Below are positions 57,234-64,000 of a stretch of DNA of 64,000 bases, piece by piece. Numbering within the stretch: position 1 is the stretch's first letter; every line of letters begins with the position of its first letter. The stretch is from Saccharum officinarum. Its lineage: Eukaryota; Streptophyta; Magnoliopsida; Poales; Poaceae. The stretch is from the NCBI GenBank assembly GCA_020631735.1, contig CM036221.1, positions 9,405,381 through 9,469,380 on the forward strand. The letters are read 5' to 3'. Below the pieces are notes generated by a model, which was given only the letters and a program-made list of their open reading frames with translations, had not been told where the DNA came from and did not search any database. Made by a program: the position numbers and the translations under genes.

Positions 57234-59135
57234 TGGCGAGCCAGATGGTCATCTTCCCTGCTTCCATGGACCTCCCGGCGGGCCAAACCTTCACGATCGG
57301 GACGTTCACCTGGACCACTGGCGTAGACGACGCTGTCGAAGTCATGGAGGCGGTGCGGGCTCCTCCTGCGCCAACCGAATCTACACCAGCACCGGTGGAT
57401 CCGATCCAAGGATTACTCTCAAGGTCATCTTCTCCGGCAACTCGTCGTCTGCTTCCCCGCTACCAAGGGAGATGACTTGACAATTTCGATTGGGTCACTG
57501 CGGACCTGGCCGAAACCCTAACCTTGGTAGAATCGATCAGAGATCAATCTGCCGAGGACGGCTACGGTCCCATCCGTCATCACCGAACCGAGGACCTGCT
57601 CGAGCTGGCTGCCAGAGGCGTCTAGGTTCCGATCTGGTGATCATGACGACTCCTGAAGGGCGAACGGTCCGTTACCGACCAGCTCCCGCCACCGGCCTGA
57701 GGTCGGCGGACTATGAGGCCCCGACGGAGCATCCATCCACCATTTACCCGTACGGGCTGGCGAACGCGGCATCTGAGTACATGGTCTGCGTCCTGCATCT
57801 ATTTGTGGATCCCACTGAGCGCGGCCACATTTCGGATCTATTCTTGTTAGAGCTGCCTGAGATCGACGACCCTGCCCTTGTCATCAACATGGTGGATATC
57901 AGGTAGATTGGTGGGGATTCGCTCTCTACCATCCCGGAGGAAAGCACCAGATCTACCGGTCCTACCCAGACCCACACCATTACCAACCCATACAAAGAGG
58001 AGTTCCCGACGTTTCCCCCGGCTTTGGAGGCGCAATCTTCGCCATCAGCACCGACAAACCATCTCGCGAAGGGGAGACGGACCAAGAGAGAGCTGCTCGG
58101 GTTGGCAACCATGTTGTGTTGCGGACTCTGGTCGGCGAGGCTTTCCGAGTAGGTTTTTATTGGCCCTCGACCGTCACCGATGCAAAGAAGCTGGTCCGCC
58201 ATTATGAGGGGTGTCAGTTTTTCGCCAGGCAGATTCATGTTCCAGCCCATGAGCTCTAGACCATTCCAGCTTTCTGGCCTTTTGCATGCTGGGGACTGGA
58301 CATGATTGGGCCATTCAAGCCGGCTCAAGGAGTTTTTCGTTGGGTCTACGTAATTATCGATAAAATTTTCAAGTGGATTGAGTATAAACCTTTAGTCAAG
58401 GGAACTGCAAAGAAGGCAGCCGAGCTGCTCGATGAAATCATTCACCGCTTTGGCCTACCCAATAGCATCAAAACTGACCTAGGATCCACGTTCACCGGAA
58501 ACGATTTCTAGAACTTCTGCGATGACAGAGGCATAGTGGTCAAGCATGTTTTGGTGACGCATCCCAGAGCTAACGGACAGGTCGAACGGGCCAACGGCTT
58601 GGTTCTAGACGCATTGAAGAAGAGATTATATAAGGAGAACGACAAGCATCCTAGGAGATGGTTGAACGAGCTACCGGCCGTAGTCTGGGGACTGAGAACC
58701 CAGCCCAGTCACAATACTGGCGTCTCCCCGTACTTCATGGTTTTTGGTTCTAAAGCCGTGCTACCAGCTGATATTGCTTTTTGGTCGCCCAGAGTTGAGA
58801 ATCATGATGAGGAGAAGTCAGATGAAGCCAGAGAGCTTGAGATTAATTGCGCCGAAGAACAATGCCTTGGCACTTGCGCACGGATGACAAAGTACTTAGA
58901 GGGCTTGCGAAAGTACTACAACCGCAATGTCAAGGATAGGTTTTTCGTGGTCGACGATTTGGTTTTGTGCAGGAAACAGAAGACAGAAGGCCTCCATAAG
59001 TTATCATCGCATTGGGAGGGCCCCTATATGGTCAAGGCGGTCATTAGGCCTACATCTTATAGGCTATGTGATCTCGATGGAGTTGACGCTCCTAACTCAT
59101 GGCACATCGACCTCCTTAGGCATTTCTACGCTTGA
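57234..59135 (+). pseudogene. Gypsy gag start fused by deletion to integrase
   Basis: The first frame (ATG at 57234, MASQMVIFPASMDLPAGQTF) is a gag N terminus that soon shifts frame. Degenerate frames follow to about 58100. From about 58110 the integrase is readable: a zinc-binding segment with HYEGCQFFARQIH, then the catalytic core (WGLDMIGPF first Asp, IKTDLGSTFTG second Asp, ANGQVERANGLVL Glu), and a C-terminal part ending SWHIDLLRHFYA at 59135. TAG stops interrupt it at 58257-58259 and 58509-58511. Most gag, protease, reverse transcriptase and RNase H are gone, so the element cannot replicate on its own. Confidence 0.85.
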
Positions 59136-59664
59136 TGCGCTCCTAAATAAAGATATGTACTTTTTTGTATTCTAAGCATTCAATAAAAGTACTCGTCATG
59201 TGTTTTGCTACAACCTAACTGTGTTTCCAGAATTCTCCTATATTTTCTAAATGGTTTGCCGACCAGTTCTTTCTCCTACTTGAGTTTCTCAGAGCCGGTG
59301 ATGTCTCCGACTCCTCCCCACACGTGCATGAGATCCGCTCTCTGCATTCCAGGTGGTCGGCAGTAGCTCTCTGGCGAGGCTGGTAGTCTTATGCATGCCT
59401 GGGCTCTGCGCCTCATGCTCTGGATTGTTGGTCAGACTAGAGCTAGTGGAACTCTAGGATGGGTTAACTATTTGCGCTAACTATAACATGACAAAACGGC
59501 TAAAAACAGAGTTGTTTCGCTTAAAGTCACGACTGCATATTATACTAAGTATAATACCTGGTCTGAGTTGGCACCAAGTACTCCAACACAACTTACTTAA
59601 TGATTTACAAAAGCACCAAGTGCTTCATCACAACTTAACTACAAGAGTACTTCATTACACTAAC
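59136..59664. other. Gypsy internal spacer between pol and antisense gene
   Basis: Non-coding sequence follows the integrase stop. A small set of CCAAGTACTCCAACACAACTTA / CCAAGTGCTTCATCACAACTTA-like phrases repeats at about 59570-59660. Confidence 0.45.
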
Positions 59665-61229
59665 TTACTGACTAGTCTGCCTAGTCTTGCCATACAGGTC
59701 TACATCAACAATCATCTTTGTAGTCGTCGCTTGGGAGGTAGCTCTGAGCTGCTCTGCCTTCCTCTGGTCGGTGTTGCTTGACACGTCGGCCTCAAGCCTT
59801 CTTAGGTCCACGCCGGGGTAATGTGACCGCACCATGGCTAGGACATAGGCGGCCACATACTCGCTGGCATCCCGGATGTATTGCCTAAATCATGACCAGG
59901 AGTTCTTGCACTTGTCGACGATGGGGCCTGGTCAGGGTGCTTGGCCGGCTGCTAGCTCTTCAGGCTCCATCCCGATCAAGTTTAGAACTGGCGTGATGCC
60001 ATCCTCCATCGCCTAGCACTTGTCTTGGTACCGTTTGACCTCCTGAGCGAGGACATCAAATTGTGCCTTGCTATTTTGGCAAATAGTTGCATTTAAAACA
60101 AGAAAGCCATGCTGAGCATGGTGAATTAAGAATTAATTTACAATCGACTTGCCAGACACTTACTCTGGAGATCCTTGTCGAGCAGGTCCGCCCATTTCAT
60201 CAGCTCCTTGTTTTCATTGGCCAAGCGGGCCACCTCCTCGTGCAGCAGGATTTTCTCTGCTTCCATCTCTACCGAGTAGGGCATGGTTCATCAATAAGTC
60301 AAAAGATAGACATGTTCAGAGTTTTTCCTACGCACCTCTCTTCTCCTGGTTGAGGCGGTTGCGCTGCTCGGCCATTGTTTCCCTCTCCACGTCCAGCGTA
60401 GCTTGCTCGCCTGGGCCTCTTGCAGCCTCTCCTAGAGATGCGCTATGTCAGCCTTGAGCCTCTCATTTTCCTCCACCGTCGAGACGATGGTTTCAAAGCA
60501 TCGTCTGCGATACTCCGATGTGTTCTCAATACTCTGCGATACAGCAATGGGTTACTCCTATAATACTACAAAACACTCATCTACACAAGATAGGGCTTGT
60601 GGCATTTTTACCTTGATCTGGCTCATCAGGTCGTCAACGGTGCGCTGCAGCTTACGCACAGCTCTGTCAGAATGGTCTTCCTTGTGGAACCCACTCGCCG
60701 TGACGTTTCCTGGCCACGCGGATACGCTGCGGTTGCACTGTTTCCTTTGGAGCCTGGTTGATCTTCTCGATCTCCGGCTCCTCTTCGATCGCCGCTGCCT
60801 CCGGTGCATCTTCTTCTGCTGTAGGATTGTCGTTGCCGGTCCCAGCGCCGAGCACAGCACCCATAGTACCGCCAGAGGCGGCATCGGGTGTGTTGGCATT
60901 GGGCACTGAGCCCTCACTACGCTGGTCGGCGCCGTGCTGTTCGGCACTACCAGCGTGCTCGGCGCGCTCCTCTGCACGACTGCTTTCTGCAGCCGCTGGC
61001 TCTTGGTCGCCAGCAGGATGTTCCACATTTTTCGTGGACTCCTGCCTGCAGCACTGTGAATAAGAAAATACTCAAAGATAACAGTAAATGGCTACAGAGT
61101 TACTCACATGTCAGAATGTCTGAATGCAGCTCTGAATGGATGACCGCTGCGGCTACCACTCCCCATGGCACGGGCATCAGCCGGTTGACTGTTGCCTGCC
61201 TGTCCCGCTGTGGTCTGCGTGTACTCGGG

Positions 61230-61400
61230 GACTGCTGAGCTTGTCCCACGGGTGCTCGACGGTGGTGTTACCATGCGGGGCGGCATTGCTGCTCGGGGCG
61301 GTGTTGGCGCCCTCGACGGCGTCGGTGCTCGGGGTGGTGTTGGTGCCCTCGACGGCGTTGCTGCTCGGGGAGGTGTAGGCGCTCTTGGTGGCATCGGCAT
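61230..61400 (-). repeat. Short tandem Pro-rich coding repeat
   Basis: On the minus strand the codons read AS/TPSRAPTPPRA again and again, from a repeated unit of about 24 bases (plus-strand phrase GGCGCCCTCGACGGCGT and variants). It lies in the antisense gypsy gene. Confidence 0.8.
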
Positions 61401-61499
61401 GCGGGGCGATGTTTGCGTCCTCTGCCGGCGCACCAGCGGCGTCTTCTCCTCCTCCTCCACCTCCTCGTCGTCTAACAAGCCGACCATGTCCTTATGTCA

Positions 61500-62781
61500 T
61501 TTTCGGCTGCTCTCCTCATGATCAATATTCAAGCGGCCCATGTGCCTAGGGGGGCAGTGGATTTCTTCTTTCGGGAAGGCCCCTATGAACCGTCAACCTT
61601 TCTTTCATAAATGATCAAAATGGATAAATACTATAAAGTTGGAGGTTATTACTGATAGTTTCTACGAGTTTTGGTGAATTTATATTTTCTACAGGATTTG
61701 CATAGAAAACCGCCAAAGAGGACCTAAATATCAAAAGATATCGTGGGATAATTTTGTGGCGTATACACGAGAAGATTCCAGAGGACTCCACACCGAGGCA
61801 GGGCTCGAGAACCTGCCAGGTGGGGCCGGCCGGCCCCACCCCTGTGCCGCCCGGCCCCTGTGGTGGGAATCCACCACGAGCTTCTGAAGTATTCTTCCAC
61901 TGCCTCCAAGGATGCATCTCAGTCATACGTGAAGTCGGTTTAATCCAAGAGCTCGTATTCAACCTCCTGGGCTATAAATAAAGGGCAGAACCCCCTGAAG
62001 TCAAGTCAGATCCAGAGCCAGAAACCCTAATTCCTATTCCATTAGGATTTAGACCAGCAATCAAGAGAAGATTAGTCCTCCATAGGATTTAGTCTTAGTT
62101 AGAGATAGAGAGATAGAGTGCAAGAGTAGAGTTCTATTGGAGTTCCAGCCTGTCGGTGCTCTCTTCTGCTGTATTCTGCGAGGTCAAGTTCTTCTGGAGC
62201 TTGCTTCTGAGATTCTTTGGTAATCAACTTCTGATTCAAGCAAACAATTTGTCTCTATTGTTCTTCAAGTTTGTAACTCTCTTTTGAGTGCTTTGATCTT
62301 GGTAGCTCCTTGATTGAAATAGTATTCGTAGTGTAAGTGCAGTGCTTAGACTAGGGTTACTTGTGAATATCCCCTAATTGACCGAAAGGTGGTAGATCGC
62401 GTAGGTGACAGCTGCGTTGAGTCTTTTGCAGTCCATCTCCCGTCGATAGGATTTGGTAGACCAATTGGTGCTCGTAGAAAAGGAACTCTGATTTTATTCC
62501 TTGGGAGACATCGCCCACGAATTGAGCTTTAGTTAATAAAGTTTATCGAGATTGGATCTAGACGGTCCTTAGTAGTCTTCTTTATTTTCCTTTTATTGTC
62601 TGACATTGATTGTGAATTCGGATTAAGTTTATAGACCAGCTAGTTAGAACACACTCACATATTGTTTCTTTGGGTTTGATATTAAAACTGGGATTATCTT
62701 GATGAAGTGCTATAATGGGATAAATTTATCTGTGCGCTTGCGGATACCTTATAACATGTGTGCATTTAATTTATACTAACA
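61500..62781 (+). mobile_element. LTR inserted in the antisense gypsy gene
   Basis: The right end is CTAACA at 62776-62781, where the antisense coding sequence resumes exactly. A TATA box (GGGCTATAAATAAAGG) lies at 61969-61984, followed by a long leader-like region, as in the U3-R-U5 of an LTR. No internal retroelement region accompanies it, so a solo LTR is likely. The left border is not resolved: no 5-base match to GGGCG was found around 61490-61640. Confidence 0.55.
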
Positions 62782-64000
62782 GGGCGCTTCCTGGCCACCT
62801 TCCTCGTCATGTGGGGCTCGGTGTCTTTCACCCCCTCTTTGCTTCTATCACTTGAGCTCGGGGCAGTATTGTTGTGCTTGGTCACCCTCTGTCGGCGTTG
62901 CGCATGGGTCTCCCGGACATCCAGGCCGGCCGGCCAGTCATTGGTGGGCACGTCGGAGACGTATACCTCTGCCCGGTCCTGGCCACGGATCTTGCGTAGA
63001 TCAGATTCAGCGTTGTGATTGCAAACCAGCAACTATTAGGCATGGAGTTAAATTGCAGATGACTTTGCACATACCTGTGGCGGAGGCGAAGTCAACTTGT
63101 ACGCCCTCATTGCGTTCGGCAGTAGGCGGTATCCCACCAAGTCGAATAGCTGCGCCAGCCACCTATCTATCTCCACACTTAGGAGCTCCTCCAGTGACTC
63201 CCGGGTCATGTCGTCGGACCCGGAGTACTCGTACATCGGATGCACCCTATCCTTACAGGGCTGCACCCATCTGAAGGTGAAGTTGGTCACGACAATTGGA
63301 CCATCGATCCGGGTCTTGTCAAACAACTCGAGCAGCTCCTGCACTTGCACCATCTCGGCGCTGGTCGGTCTCGCCGACCAGCTCTCCTGCTGCTCGGGAA
63401 TCTGGCTAACGTCACATGCTGCAAATGGTTCCTGCTCTTGCTGCATGTAGAACCATTTGCGGTACTAATCCCTCATTGAGGTGTTCAGAGGGACATTCAG
63501 ATACTGTGCTTTCATGAGAAGCAGATACGCTCCTCCAGCTATTTTGGACCCCCCAGACCCCCCTTTCTTTTTGAGGCAGAAGAAATGACGCCATAGATTG
63601 AAGTGGGGATAGATTCCAAGGTACGCCTCACAGAAGATGATGAAAATGGAGATGGACAGAATAGAGATGGGATGCAGATTGCACAGACTAACTTTATAAT
63701 AATCAAGAAGCTTGTGTAAGAATGGGTGACAAGGATTCTCAAACCCGCGCCGGTAAAAATCCTCAAAAACAACGAGTTCACCAGGGCGGGGGTCTGGGTA
63801 GCTCTCACCGATAGATGGTCTCCACCCGATGGCGGCATCGGGAAGCACGCCGCCGTCAACGAGCTTGCGGATGGAGCTCTCTGTGCTTGTGGATTTCGTC
63901 CACTCCGCCGACATCATCTGAGCCCTCCGTCCATGGGATCCGTGGCCATCTCCCTCTTATCCAGCAACAAAATGCGACCGCAGTGTGCGAGATGGATGCG

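Larger units (their letters stand above)
59665..63917 (-). pseudogene. Antisense Transposase_28-like gene of the gypsy element
   Basis: On the minus strand exon 1 (about 63917-63075, donor CAG|GTATGT) reads SAEWTKST, FCEAYLGIYPHFNLWRHFF, YLNVPLNTS, RKWFYMQQEQ and FTFRWVQPCKDRVHP, a pattern I know as the plant Transposase_28 or 'putative gypsy type transposon' family (PF04195). Later exons give VCNHNAESDLRKIRG (from about 63035), a Pro/Arg repeat-rich segment (61487-61110), an acidic segment from 61052, a coiled-coil region (around 60640 and 60530-60430), and a C terminus VLAMVRSHYPGVDLRRLEAD ending at 59665. Its role is unknown. Stops such as TAG at 63465-63467 and one near 60433, and an inserted LTR at about 61500-62781, break it. 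Confidence 0.75.
56724..64000 (+). mobile_element. Gypsy retrotransposon, 5' LTR to window edge
   Basis: The order is 5' LTR (56724-57196), primer-binding region, gag start (57234), integrase (to 59135), and an antisense Transposase_28-like gene (63917-59665). This matches grass gypsy elements that carry an extra antisense gene downstream of pol. The 3' LTR is not in the window. Protease, reverse transcriptase and RNase H are deleted. The element sits inside a copia LTR. Confidence 0.75.

Noticed and set aside
61490..61640. Exact left border for the LTR inserted in the antisense gene
   Set aside because: No TG start preceded by a copy of GGGCG was found, so the border is left open.

Overview
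The window is nuclear DNA of a grass, most likely a panicoid (sorghum, sugarcane or Miscanthus type). That placement is inferred from the repeats: Stowaway and Tourist MITEs, a CACTA element with TTTGCCGAGTG-type subterminal repeats, a very long chromovirus-like LTR, and grass gene families such as DUF6598-like and MATH-BTB. No bacterial-style operon, tRNA, rRNA or CRISPR array was seen. Most of the sequence is nested mobile elements around a few gene copies, nearly all of them broken.

Layout. At 1-4.2 kb lie two minus-strand DUF6598-like genes in tandem, the outer one cut by the window edge. At 5.1-9.4 kb is a two-gene PIF/Harbinger element (Myb/SANT-like protein, then DDE transposase) with stops and frameshifts in both genes. 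At 12.1 kb is one well-spliced exon of an unrecognised gene. At 12.7-16.5 kb is a 3.8-kb solo LTR with exact 5-bp target duplications, and at 17.6-19.2 kb a copia-type solo LTR with its own exact duplication. At 20.5-23.2 kb an element with inverted ends sits against TA microsatellites.

At 24.8-26.9 kb is a non-autonomous CACTA element whose inner half is a giant near-perfect hairpin. It landed just downstream of a damaged copy of a small membrane-protein gene. The better-preserved copy of that gene, with the uninterrupted insertion site, lies at 36.4-37.0 kb in the same window. Between them are an RTE-type LINE tail inside a fresh tandem duplication (29.5-30.2 kb), an L1-type LINE remnant (31.8-32.8 kb) and several inverted-repeat elements.

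At 37.4 kb is a scrap of a MATH-BTB gene and at 38.05 kb a hAT element with perfect 8-bp duplications. At 41.5-43.1 kb is an RPA1-like pseudogene lacking its central DNA-binding domains. At 43.7-46.5 kb a LINE-like retroelement carries an inserted hAT element, both with recognisable target duplications. At 49.1-50.1 kb is an F-box gene with one frameshift. At 53.1-54.6 kb is an L1-type LINE 3' end. From 55.4 kb onward a copia 3' end is interrupted by a gypsy element that keeps its 5' LTR, a gag start, the integrase and an antisense Transposase_28-like gene, and runs off the window. A further LTR sits inside that antisense gene.

The only gene that could be read as intact and non-mobile is the 201-residue membrane-protein gene at 36387-36992. 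I found no convincing new multi-gene system. The most unusual objects are the hairpin CACTA element with its in-window empty site, the two DUF6598-like paralogues that share the same frame break, the TA-bounded inverted-repeat element, and the RPA1 copy that joins its first and last OB folds.
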